Source of the DNA: Bacteroidota bacterium
Lineage (GTDB): Bacteria > Bacteroidota > Bacteroidia > Chitinophagales > UBA10324
DNA: 34,380 bases
Assembly: GCA_003455275.1 (NCBI GenBank)
Contig: DMRR01000202.1
Coordinates: forward strand, 1-34,380
Reading direction: 5' to 3'
Numbering within the stretch: the stretch's first letter is position 1; each line of letters begins with the position of its first letter. The notes beneath the pieces are model-generated. The model was not told the origin of the DNA. It worked only from the letters and a program-made list of their open reading frames with translations, and ran no database searches. Shown one piece after another: positions 16,105 to 24,389 of the stretch. Both the position numbers and the translations under genes were made by a program.

Positions 16105-16656
16105 ATGGACATTTTCAAATATTATTCAGAACTGGAGCAGGGTCGAATTATCCTGTCTTTCAAAGGCAAAATATCAGAGGAGTTTTTGTCTTCAGTTTAT
16201 CAAACTATGGAAAATCATTTCGAAGAAGGGGCAGAAGATGTTCGGCTGAAAAAAAAAATTTATTATATACTGATTGAGTGCCTTCAGAATGTTTTTCATC
16301 ATACCGGAAATCTTAATGATGAAAATGGCAAAAGCGATTTTGAAGGGAATGACAATGCTATTTTTATGATTAGTAAAAGCCTGGCAGATAATTATGTAAT
16401 TACTACCGGAAATTTTATCCCTGAAAAAAAAATCAGCGCACTGAAAGACCGTATTGATTCAATTAATAAAATGAGTAAAGAAGAATTAAAAGCGCTCTAC
16501 CTGGATCAACTAAACTCCACTGAGCTTTCTGAAAAAGGCGGCGCCGGACTTGGCATTATTGATATAGCAAGGAAAAGCGGAAGCAAGCTCAATTATTCTT
16601 TTCATTCAGTAAATCCTGAAACATCTTTCTTCACGCTCTCAATAGAAATTAAATAA
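16105..16656 (+). CDS. SiaB-family (DUF6272) kinase-like protein
   Basis: A 183-residue cytosolic protein of the SiaB family, GHKL-fold kinases that phosphorylate SiaC. The N-box region reads YYILIECLQNVFHHTGN (Glu58, Asn62, His65-66). A glycine-rich ATP-lid segment EKGGAGLGIIDIARKSGSKL is near residues 145-165, and the C-terminus forms the expected beta strand (SFFTLSIEI). In Pseudomonas aeruginosa SiaB phosphorylates SiaC and SiaA removes the phosphate. Here the gene sits 9 nt upstream of a SiaC homologue and is divergent from a PP2C phosphatase. Family membership is recalled from sequence pattern; kinase activity here is inferred. Confidence 0.85.
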   Translation: MDIFKYYSELEQGRIILSFKGKISEEFLSSVYQTMENHFEEGAEDVRLKKKIYYILIECLQNVFHHTGNLNDENGKSDFEGNDNAIFMISKSLADNYVITTGNFIPEKKISALKDRIDSINKMSKEELKALYLDQLNSTELSEKGGAGLGIIDIARKSGSKLNYSFHSVNPETSFFTLSIEIK

Positions 16657-16665
16657 CCAACTGAC

Positions 16666-17043
16666 ATGATTGACAACCTGATAATAGAGTCCACAGTAAA
16701 AACTCCGGAGGTGAAGTTGAATAGTAACGGCTTTTTAGAGATAAGCGGAAAGTCAATTCCTGAAAACTCAATTGCTTTTTATCAACCGCTGTATGCCTGG
16801 CTCGACAATTACGCAACGAATCCCGCAGCAAAAACTGAATTGAAAATTTCGCTTGAATATTTTAATACCAGTTCTTCAAAATGTTTGCTGGATGTGCTTC
16901 GCAAACTGGATGTACTGAACAAATCCGGAAAGAGTTCAGTAAGTGTTACATGGTATTACGAAGATGGCGATGATGATATGCTAGAAGCCGGTGATGATTA
17001 TAAATCTCTTGTACCGCTTCCGTTTTCTTTTATGAAAGTTTAA
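16666..17043 (+). CDS. SiaC-family (DUF1987) regulatory phosphoprotein
   Basis: A 125-residue protein of the SiaC/DUF1987 family. The core shows TPEVKLNSNGFLEISGKSIPENS, YQPLYAWLDNY and LEYFNTSSSKCLLDVLRKLD. The Thr in the NTSS motif is residue 68, the same number as the reported phospho-threonine T68 of P. aeruginosa SiaC. The domain resembles a STAS-like partner-switch protein. In Pseudomonas unphosphorylated SiaC activates the diguanylate cyclase SiaD; no GGDEF gene is seen in this window, so the target here is unknown. Probably co-transcribed with the kinase gene (gap 9 nt). It converges with the PBP1A gene, with 39 nt between stops. Confidence 0.88.
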   Translation: MIDNLIIESTVKTPEVKLNSNGFLEISGKSIPENSIAFYQPLYAWLDNYATNPAAKTELKISLEYFNTSSSKCLLDVLRKLDVLNKSGKSSVSVTWYYEDGDDDMLEAGDDYKSLVPLPFSFMKV

Positions 17044-17082
17044 TTACTACATTTCGAATTACAATTAGAAAATCTTTGCTCT

Positions 17083-19296
17083 CTAATTGTATTGATCCCC
17101 GAAAATAAAGTTGTTCTTGTCCTTGCCGGGCTGTTTGTATTTGGCGCAATCAGTTTCAATTCCCAGATCGCCAACAGGTGCTTCAAATGTTGCATCGGGT
17201 GAAATGCCGAGTGACTTATCAGCATACACACTGTTCAGGAAGTAACCCCAGATAGGCAGCGCCATGCTGGCGCCCTGACCATAGAAGATTGATCGGAATC
17301 GGATGATGCGATCGTCACCTCCCACCCATATACCGCCACATAAATCAGGAGTGATACTCATAAACCAGCCATCTGTATTGTTCTGCGTAGTTCCGGTTTT
17401 GCCGCCAACCTGGCTCTTGATTCCATACTTGCCTCTCAATCTAGCACCGGTTCCGTTATTAACTACATTTTCAAGCATGGTTACCATCACCCACGCAACT
17501 CCTTCATTGATTGCTTCAACTTTTTTAGTGTTGAATTGCTGAATCACATTTCCGCGCGAATCGCAGATACGCTCGATGTAGTAGGGTTTATTATAAACTC
17601 CTTTGTTGGCAAAGGTTCCATAGGCGCCAGTCATTTCATAAACTGAAATATCAGGTACTCCGAGGCACAGTGAAGGATATGGATCCATTTTACTTTCAAT
17701 CCCCATTCTCCTAGCCATGTCAATCATTGGCTGCGGGCCAATTTGTTTCATCAGGTATGCACTGATAGTGTTTACAGAATTTGCAAGCCCTTTATACAAA
17801 GTATAAATTCCTCCATACTTGTTGTCGCTGTTATCTGGACTCCAATTATTAAAATTCTCAAATACGACCTTGACATTCGGAACTTCAAAACAAGGGCTGT
17901 AGCCATTCTCAATAGCTGTTGTATAAAGAATTGGTTTGATAGTAGAACCCACTTGTCGTTTTGAATTAATGTTCACATGATCATACTGAAAGTAGTGATG
18001 ATTCACACCTCCAACCCATGCGAGAACCTCGCCTGTGTGAGGATTGGTAACCATGAAACCTGTGTGAAGAAAATATTTGTAATACTTGATCGAATCATAA
18101 GGAGTCATTACTGTATCTATATCACCACGATAAGAAAACACCGTCATTGCGGTAGGTGTATTAAATGATTTCATGATGCTGTCATCGGATGCATGTGCTT
18201 GCTTAAGCCGGTAATAACGGTCGCACTGCTTCATCGCATTTTTAATAAATGTTTCATCCTTTCCCCAGGGTGCACTGCCCTTGTAGCTTTGGTAAAACTG
18301 CTGCTGAAGTTCCGCCATGTGTTTTTGCACTGCAGCTTCTGCATATACCTGCATCTTGTAATTGATGGAAGTATAAATCTTCAACCCGTCTTTATACAGA
18401 TTGTAATTCTCTCCGTTCGGTTTTTTATTTTCCTTGCACCACTTCAAAAGCTCAAGGCGAAGGTGTTCACGGAAATATGTAGCAACTCCTTCATTATGAT
18501 CCGGGCTTACATAATTGAGCTTGATAGGAATTTTTTTTATGGAGTCGCAAACAGTTTTATCAAGGTAGCCATACTTCGCCATTTGATCCAGCACGGTATT
18601 GCGGCGTTCGGTAGATTTCTTTGGATTTCGGCGTGGGTTGTAAAGCGTATTTCCTTTCAGCATTCCAACTAAAACAGCAGCTTCTTCTACCTTTAAGGAG
18701 TCAGGAATTTTATTGAAATAGGTGCGAGCTGCTGATTTGATTCCATATGAATTATCACTGAATGCAACAGTATTGAAGTAGAGGTTAATGATTTCTTCCT
18801 TGGTATATCGTCGTTCCAATTTCACAGCAATAATCCACTCTTTCAGTTTTTGGGTAGCGCGTTTGAAGCTGTTTTTTTCTCTTGAAGAAAAAAGATTAAG
18901 AGCAAGTTGCTGAGTAATGGTAGAGGCGCCTCTTTTATCTCCCAGCATGGTTGAAATAACGCCGCCTACTGTTCCCCAGTAATCAATTCCGGAATGCTCG
19001 TAAAAACGAATATCTTCTGTTGCAATCAACGCATTCTTAAGTGATGCCGGAATTTCTTCAAATGAACTTTCACTCCTGTTCTGATAATAATATTTTCCAA
19101 GAAGAACACCATCTGCACTATACACTTCAGTAGCAAGTGAACTTTTAGGATTCTCTAATTCTTCAAAGGTGGGCATCTCGCCTAACAAACCATAAGAAGT
19201 AAGTGTTATTAATAAAATTATACCGAGCACAATGGAGCCCGCTGCAATCCAAATAATGCGGATATATTTTCTGAAAGGATTTTTTTTCTTATTCAT
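17083..19296 (-). CDS. bifunctional class A penicillin-binding protein (PBP1A type)
   Basis: A 737-residue peptidoglycan glycosyltransferase/transpeptidase anchored in the inner membrane by one helix (about residues 11-35) with a basic cytosolic tail. The GT51 domain (about 60-240) has ATEDIRFYEHSGIDYWG with the catalytic Glu, GASTITQQLALNL, and KLKEWIIAVKLERRYTKEEI. The transpeptidase domain has the SxxK nucleophile S451-T-I-K454, SVN (507-509) and KTG (633-635). It therefore polymerises and cross-links glycan strands. It starts at ATG 19296, 32 nt after the stop of the porW/sprE-like gene, so it is likely downstream in that operon. Common symbols are mrcA, ponA or pbp1a; none is certain here. 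Confidence 0.95.
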   Translation of the reverse strand: MNKKKNPFRKYIRIIWIAAGSIVLGIILLITLTSYGLLGEMPTFEELENPKSSLATEVYSADGVLLGKYYYQNRSESSFEEIPASLKNALIATEDIRFYEHSGIDYWGTVGGVISTMLGDKRGASTITQQLALNLFSSREKNSFKRATQKLKEWIIAVKLERRYTKEEIINLYFNTVAFSDNSYGIKSAARTYFNKIPDSLKVEEAAVLVGMLKGNTLYNPRRNPKKSTERRNTVLDQMAKYGYLDKTVCDSIKKIPIKLNYVSPDHNEGVATYFREHLRLELLKWCKENKKPNGENYNLYKDGLKIYTSINYKMQVYAEAAVQKHMAELQQQFYQSYKGSAPWGKDETFIKNAMKQCDRYYRLKQAHASDDSIMKSFNTPTAMTVFSYRGDIDTVMTPYDSIKYYKYFLHTGFMVTNPHTGEVLAWVGGVNHHYFQYDHVNINSKRQVGSTIKPILYTTAIENGYSPCFEVPNVKVVFENFNNWSPDNSDNKYGGIYTLYKGLANSVNTISAYLMKQIGPQPMIDMARRMGIESKMDPYPSLCLGVPDISVYEMTGAYGTFANKGVYNKPYYIERICDSRGNVIQQFNTKKVEAINEGVAWVMVTMLENVVNNGTGARLRGKYGIKSQVGGKTGTTQNNTDGWFMSITPDLCGGIWVGGDDRIIRFRSIFYGQGASMALPIWGYFLNSVYADKSLGISPDATFEAPVGDLGIETDCAKYKQPGKDKNNFIFGDQYN

Positions 19297-19328
19297 CCTG
19301 ACTATTTCTATTGGTAATTTGGATTCAC

Positions 19329-21998
19329 TTACAGATTATAATTCTTGTCGAAAAAATCCATGTAGTCAGTGATGTTCTTACTGCTATAGAAGAGTTGCCA
19401 ATTCTTATCATCAATAACAAATATGAAATAATCGCTTTCGCTTATATCATCATAAAAAGACTGACTCGATGCATCAGAATAAAATTTCATTGCGTCATCC
19501 ATATTCTTCATCTGCTTCACCTGAATTGCCTGTTGCTGACCAACCATTATGGAGCTCACTTTATAATTAGACAAAGAATAATTTTTAGTTATAAAATTCT
19601 GAAGCGAGTCATCCATGTTTTTAATTTCAGGATCATTTCCGGTGAATAAAATAATAAAGTAATGAGGGTTGGTTTTATGCAAGGCGTAGATCGATTTCGA
19701 ATTATCTGTTTGCGTAGAATCCTTTTTGGAATTTTTTCCGCTGTCTTTTGGTTTGTCGAAACCGAGTAGCAATTGCTTTGCTTTGTCTACTTCTTCTCCG
19801 GTCACATATTTCTTCACTATGTTTTTCAGTGAGTTTTTAAAAGTATCAGCCGGTTGAGTCTGTGCAACTGCGAATGAGCGGAGCAGAGCAAATTTTGCTG
19901 AAAGCGGATTGGGTTTGAACAGCGAATCGACATTATAAGTTTTCTGAAGTACGGCAGCATAATTTTTCTGCTGATATAAACTGAAGGTAACCTGGTAATA
20001 ATTTTCTGCCTGTTTTTCACCTGCCTCTTTTTTCACGAGGTAATCAGGATCATCGAGCAGTTTGGCAAAATCTGTGTTCGGATAATTCTTTAGTATAAGT
20101 TGTTTGTAATTATCCATTTGAACTTGAATGCCATCATTCATATACAATAAATACAGCGCATAATAAGTGTTAGGTTCATTCGGAAATTTCTGATATCGTT
20201 TCAGCAAATCTTCAAAAGTCTTTTTTGCAAAATCATAATCACGAAGATCTTCTTTGTAAATGGTGCCTGCATTATAGAGCGCATTCTGGATTTTTAAATC
20301 GCTTTTACCTTTTTCCACTGGAGAAAAAGGGATATCCTTCATCAGGTCATCGCGCGTAAGTTTTCCTGAAGAAGTATTATTTCCATTAGCATCCTGATTG
20401 TTGGTTGCAGTTCCGTCTACATCATTATTTGCTTTATTGCTGCGGCGCCAGTTGTCTTCATTCACCCGGTTGCCCCACTTTTTCTTAAAATCGTTGTAAC
20501 CTGCACCCTTTGTTGCCGGATTATAAAAATACCAGCTGCCGGTAGTGAGTGTCTTATCTTCCTGCTTGTTGCCTTCAATTACCTGAACATCATTATTTGC
20601 TTCGGCCGAATCTTTTTTAAGTTGTTCTTCATACTTGTCAATCATTGCATCCAAAAACTTATTGAGTTCGTTTTTGTCCATCGAAGCCAGGTGCTGCAAA
20701 CTGTCTTCGTGAGCCACTACATTAAGATTGGCCACAAGCTTGTCCAGAATTTCTTTTCGGTGAAAAACTTCATCGTATTTATCCATGCTTTTGCTGACAA
20801 ACAAAGCGGTGCTGTCATAAAACTTATCAGCACTTATATATTGACGAGCATCAAAATCAATTTCTGCAAGCTTGAGGTATGAGAGTGCCTTTTGGCTGAC
20901 ATTGGTTGTACTGGCATCGATTGATTTCACAAGGTATTTAACAGCGGCAGGATTTAGATTTTGTTTCAGATACACTTCGGCCATTGTATAATAAATCTGA
21001 TCAAGGAATTCGTCGAACTTTCCATCCTTCGAAAGTTTCTCGAGCAAGGCAAGCACATCGTCTGCTGAAGTTTTTCCAGAGCCATTAAATGATTTTGCAA
21101 TATTGATATAGGAATAGAATTCCATTTTATAAGCAGGTTTCAGAGCAATAACTTTTTTGAAATATTCAATTGCCTTATCAGAATTATTGGTAAGCTGATA
21201 TAGCTGAGCTAAAATATAAGTGTATCGCTGCCGGTCCTTTTTACTCTTTGTCAGAGCAATTGCTTCCTTCATTGGTAATATGGCTTCCTTCCATCTTTCC
21301 TGTTTTATATATAGCTGTGCATTTATCAAAGCATATTCATCTCTAAGGTCAAACGGAAAATTTTTATCAGTGTCGAGCAATTTCATTATGCTGGCGGCAT
21401 CGTCGTAATTTTTAATCTCAATATAAGTTTTAAGAAGCCACAGCAGCGACTGATATCGTACTGGTTTTTGGTGAAGAAAACTAAGCAAGCCTTCGCGCGT
21501 TTTCATCCACGGAATAGTGACATCATCTACTTTAATTTTTTTTCCTGTAGTAGATTTCTTTTTCTTACTGTCATCTTTAAATGCGGCAGATACATATTGA
21601 AATGTTGCGAGTGCATCCTCATAATCTTCTTTATAGTAATAGGATTGTCCAATGAGATAATAGCAATCATCTACCCACTTGCTTTTCGGGTGCAACTTAG
21701 TTACAACAGTGAGGCGTATAATGATTGAATCGAAATCACTTTTAGATCCTCCGCTGGCTTCTTCATCTTTAAAAAGCGGAAGCAACCGGGTGTAATCATC
21801 TTCGAGCGAGGAGGTCATGTTCTCCTTCAGGTGATTAAGTTTCAGTTTTCCATAATAATAACCATTATACCGGGCAGTGGTATTATGATAAAACCTGCCG
21901 AGCAACGACATCTTGCTTCCGTTTTTGCTTCCGGAACACGCAGCAAGCAGTAATACGATTGCTGCAGTAAGCAGCACAACTGATTTTTTGTTATTCAA
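19329..21998 (-). CDS. porW: T9SS-associated TPR lipoprotein, PorW/SprE family
   Basis: An 889-residue lipoprotein with many tetratricopeptide repeats. The signal peptide ends at a lipobox (LLAAC, Cys21). The mature N-terminus SLLGRFYHNTTARYNGYYYGKLKL is the characteristic opening of PorW/SprE, an outer-membrane-associated T9SS component required for secretion and gliding in relatives. TPR-like helices run from about residue 95 to 420 and again from about 570 to 720. A low-complexity N/D/T-rich linker (about 500-560) separates them. The start is TTG at 21998-21996; no ATG gives a signal peptide. A TATATTTG -7 box lies 72-79 nt upstream. The PBP1A gene follows. Three T9SS cargo proteins lie in the same window. 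Confidence 0.8.
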   Translation of the reverse strand: MNNKKSVVLLTAAIVLLLAACSGSKNGSKMSLLGRFYHNTTARYNGYYYGKLKLNHLKENMTSSLEDDYTRLLPLFKDEEASGGSKSDFDSIIIRLTVVTKLHPKSKWVDDCYYLIGQSYYYKEDYEDALATFQYVSAAFKDDSKKKKSTTGKKIKVDDVTIPWMKTREGLLSFLHQKPVRYQSLLWLLKTYIEIKNYDDAASIMKLLDTDKNFPFDLRDEYALINAQLYIKQERWKEAILPMKEAIALTKSKKDRQRYTYILAQLYQLTNNSDKAIEYFKKVIALKPAYKMEFYSYINIAKSFNGSGKTSADDVLALLEKLSKDGKFDEFLDQIYYTMAEVYLKQNLNPAAVKYLVKSIDASTTNVSQKALSYLKLAEIDFDARQYISADKFYDSTALFVSKSMDKYDEVFHRKEILDKLVANLNVVAHEDSLQHLASMDKNELNKFLDAMIDKYEEQLKKDSAEANNDVQVIEGNKQEDKTLTTGSWYFYNPATKGAGYNDFKKKWGNRVNEDNWRRSNKANNDVDGTATNNQDANGNNTSSGKLTRDDLMKDIPFSPVEKGKSDLKIQNALYNAGTIYKEDLRDYDFAKKTFEDLLKRYQKFPNEPNTYYALYLLYMNDGIQVQMDNYKQLILKNYPNTDFAKLLDDPDYLVKKEAGEKQAENYYQVTFSLYQQKNYAAVLQKTYNVDSLFKPNPLSAKFALLRSFAVAQTQPADTFKNSLKNIVKKYVTGEEVDKAKQLLLGFDKPKDSGKNSKKDSTQTDNSKSIYALHKTNPHYFIILFTGNDPEIKNMDDSLQNFITKNYSLSNYKVSSIMVGQQQAIQVKQMKNMDDAMKFYSDASSQSFYDDISESDYFIFVIDDKNWQLFYSSKNITDYMDFFDKNYNL

Positions 21999-22069
21999 CT
22001 GATACCTGTTTTATCCGGCGAGAATTTGTTTCAACGCTTCTAATCAATGAAAATTATTTTGAAAGAAAT

Positions 22070-22077
22070 CAAATATA
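22070..22077 (-). promoter_or_regulatory. -7 element of the porW-PBP1A operon
   Basis: On the minus strand TATATTTG is a perfect TAnnTTTG match. The nearest upstream TTTG (22104-22101) leaves 23 nt, a little longer than the usual spacing. Confidence 0.5.
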
Positions 22078-22206
22078 TGGCTGGCAAATGAAGTGGTTAC
22101 CAAAAAATCCCACACCGGATTGTTAGAATGAAATGAATTTGAATTTCAAAGTTTGAGATTCTGCTTTATCGAGATTCCAGAAGAAAACTTTTGTTTTTTG
22201 AATTAC

Positions 22207-22213
22207 TATTTTG
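22207..22213 (+). promoter_or_regulatory. -7-like element of plsC
   Basis: TATTTTG followed by CACC; the 13 bases from 22205 are identical to those at 28429-28441, where a good -33 element is present. No well-spaced TTTG is found upstream here. Confidence 0.45.
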
Positions 22214-22231
22214 CACCTTCAATCAAGAGAA

Positions 22232-22951
22232 TTGAACTGGCTCAAAACAATTTACGGAATATATGGAATGCTGATGATAACATTGGTGGTCATTATATCT
22301 GTCCCCATTTACTTTCTGGTATTCGCCACCAACATTTTCGGAAAACAAACTCCGCATGGTGCTCACAAGATCACGATTGCCGCTTCCAAAGCGGTTTTTA
22401 TTTTCTACTTAATCCGGGTTCGGGTGATGCGAAAACCAACTTTTGATCCCGAAAAAACTTTTGTGTTTATAAGCAATCACACTTCACTCCTTGATGTGCC
22501 GGCGTGCGCACTGGTTACTCCCGGAACATTTCGTTACCTGGCAAAAGAAGAACTGACGAAGGTTCCGCTATTCGGTTATATCATCCGCAAACTTTATCTG
22601 AGTGTGAACCGAAAGGATGAAGAAAGCCGTGCACGAAGCATGAACAACATGCTTGCCTCGCTTAAGGATGGAATCAGCATATTTATTTTCCCGGAAGGAA
22701 CGAGGAATAAAACCGATCAACCTCTTGCAAAATTTTATGATGGAGCTTTCCGGTTGTCATTAGAGACTAATACTCCAATAGTCCCAATGACCATTCTTAA
22801 TTCGAAAAAACTTTTGTGGAAATTTCAGCTGCGCCCTGGTTACCTTGATTGCTACTGGGGCGAGCCTATTTACCCTTTGACAGGCGAATCAATTGAGAGT
22901 CTGAAAGAGAAGGCACAGAATCAGATGATGAAATATTTATTGCATCAGTGA
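22232..22951 (+). CDS. plsC: 1-acyl-sn-glycerol-3-phosphate acyltransferase
   Basis: A 239-residue (from the chosen start) inner-membrane acyltransferase that makes phosphatidic acid from lysophosphatidic acid. An N-terminal hydrophobic helix (TIYGIYGMLMITLVVIISVPIYFLVFA) is followed by the catalytic NHTSLLD (HX4D), LAKEELTKVPLFGYIIRKL, and the substrate-binding FPEGTRNK, then PIVPMTI. The start is uncertain: the frame opens with TTG at 22211, which overlaps a likely -7 box. TTG at 22232 (LNWLKTIYG) is chosen; ATG at 22268 is a shorter alternative. The last 86 nt overlap the convergent lipoprotein gene. The gene is divergent from porW. Confidence 0.9.
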   Translation: MNWLKTIYGIYGMLMITLVVIISVPIYFLVFATNIFGKQTPHGAHKITIAASKAVFIFYLIRVRVMRKPTFDPEKTFVFISNHTSLLDVPACALVTPGTFRYLAKEELTKVPLFGYIIRKLYLSVNRKDEESRARSMNNMLASLKDGISIFIFPEGTRNKTDQPLAKFYDGAFRLSLETNTPIVPMTILNSKKLLWKFQLRPGYLDCYWGEPIYPLTGESIESLKEKAQNQMMKYLLHQ

Positions 22952-23609
22952 TCTCAATATCTTTCGGGATATCAAACAAGCTATCTGCTACTTCAACATT
23001 TTCCCTTATTTCTGTTGCAATCATTTCCATATATGATTCTCCAATCTGCACTGTTGAGTGCAATGGAATTTTGTTCCATACTTCATAGCGGCCCTGCAAC
23101 TGCAAATCAGGATTATCTATAATATAAACTGTGCAGGAGCGGCCCAGATTTTCAACCTCGCCGGCTTTTTTAATACCGAATTGTTCCATGGTTTGTGGAG
23201 TTATACTCGAAAAATCTGCGTGCATGGGATTAAAACTTCCCTTGTTAACTGATTTGGTTCCTGTTTTTTTTTCAGGTGAATAGATATAAGTGATGCTGTT
23301 CTTAGTTACCGTAACCGAGCGGTTTACAATTTCGCCTCCGTTATATTTCAGTTTTGTATCTGTGATGGCGCAGTATTTATCACCGTATTCATCAAAGTAA
23401 ATTGTTGTTTCTACATCGGAACCCAGTACCGGCTTAACACTTTTCATTGTAAGCTGAGCAGATCTTAATCCGAACTTACGCTCATCTGCAGGCAGCATTC
23501 CTTCTTCTTGTTTTGTGATTGTTTCATTCTTTTTTGAAGAAAAAAAATCACACGAGGTAATAAAAAGCAGAATGAATAAATAGGAAGGAAAAAAAAGTTT
23601 GAATCGCAT
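22866..23609 (-). CDS. hypothetical lipoprotein
   Basis: A 247-residue predicted lipoprotein. The signal peptide MRFKLFFPSYLFILLFITSC ends in a lipobox (ITSC, Cys20). The mature part is beta-rich: TTIYFDEYGDKYCAITDTKLKYNG, SITYIYSPEKKTG, and GRYEVWNKIPLHSTVQIG. The pattern recalls DUF4412/outer-membrane lipoprotein carrier-like folds that bind lipids, but I cannot assign a family. The C-terminal 28 codons overlap plsC on the other strand; the tail is Ser/Asp-rich and looks less constrained, consistent with an extension into the neighbour. It is downstream of the regulator gene (64-nt gap) on the same strand and could be read from that operon. Confidence 0.75.
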   Translation of the reverse strand: MRFKLFFPSYLFILLFITSCDFFSSKKNETITKQEEGMLPADERKFGLRSAQLTMKSVKPVLGSDVETTIYFDEYGDKYCAITDTKLKYNGGEIVNRSVTVTKNSITYIYSPEKKTGTKSVNKGSFNPMHADFSSITPQTMEQFGIKKAGEVENLGRSCTVYIIDNPDLQLQGRYEVWNKIPLHSTVQIGESYMEMIATEIRENVEVADSLFDIPKDIEITDAINISSSDSVPSLSDSQLIRLSKGK

Positions 23610-23673
23610 TCGATGAATGAAGAGTCAAACTTAATGATTGAAAATATTAAACGGAATAATTCTTAACCTTCGT

Positions 23674-24369
23674 TCAATCCACAAACTTGTAACCTACTCC
23701 GCGAATGGAGAAGAAATGCTTGGGATCACGGCTATCTTTTTCAAAGTACCGGCGGAAGGCAAGAATAAAATTATCAATGGTACGGGTGCTGGGTGTGATG
23801 TCGTAGCCCCAAACTGTGGTAAGAATTTGCTGGCGGCTTACAACTTCATTTTTTCGGTCAATCAAAAGTTTCAACAGAGCCGCTTCGCGTTGAGTGAGCT
23901 GGATTTTTTTTCCTTTGTTTCCTTTTGCTACAAAAGTTTTGAAATCAATTTCATTAGTGCCAAAAGAAACTGTGGCAATTTTTTTATCTTTCACAGTTCC
24001 ACGAAGACTATGGCGTACAAGGTTTTTAACCCGAAGTAATAACTCTTCAAGGTTAAAAGGTTTGGTTAGGTAATCATCAGCTCCAAGTTTTAGTCCCATC
24101 ACTTTATCTTCACTGGTATCTTTTGCAGTGAGAAATAAAATTGGGGTTTCGCGGTCAGTGATCCTGATTTTTTCACACACCTGAAAACCATCCATGTCGG
24201 GCATCATGATATCGAGAACAATTAGGTTAAACCGTTGTTCTTTGTGTGTTTTAATTGCCTGCACGCCATTCATAGCAGTCACCACTTCATAGTCTTCCAT
24301 TTCAAGATTCATCTTTATTACATCAAGAAGATTTTTTTCGTCTTCTACCACAAGAATTCTGTTTGCCAT
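23674..24369 (-). CDS. OmpR/PhoB-family response regulator
   Basis: A 231-residue two-component regulator. The receiver domain (1-120) has the acidic pair ED (9-10), phospho-acceptor Asp53 (LIVLDIMMPDMDG), Thr/Lys switch residues (LFLTAKDTSED) and the DDYLTKPFNLEELLLRV signature. The DNA-binding winged helix (about 135-231) has LTQREAALLKLLIDRKNEVVSRQQI, VWGYDITPSTRTIDNFILAFRRYFE and the wing IRGVGYKFVD. Its gene follows the histidine kinase with a 20-nt gap, so the two form one operon. A tandem-repeat site upstream of the kinase gene is a candidate for autoregulation. The signal sensed is unknown. Confidence 0.95.
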   Translation of the reverse strand: MANRILVVEDEKNLLDVIKMNLEMEDYEVVTAMNGVQAIKTHKEQRFNLIVLDIMMPDMDGFQVCEKIRITDRETPILFLTAKDTSEDKVMGLKLGADDYLTKPFNLEELLLRVKNLVRHSLRGTVKDKKIATVSFGTNEIDFKTFVAKGNKGKKIQLTQREAALLKLLIDRKNEVVSRQQILTTVWGYDITPSTRTIDNFILAFRRYFEKDSRDPKHFFSIRGVGYKFVD

Positions 24370-24389
24370 AGTGATTTGGGTTTATTGGT

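Noticed and set aside
18193..18672. 159-codon open frame antisense to PBP1A
   Set aside because: Shadow of the conserved penicillin-binding protein; no independent support.
22153..22446. 97-codon frame overlapping the start of plsC in another frame
   Set aside because: The plsC frame has all the acyltransferase motifs; this one has none.
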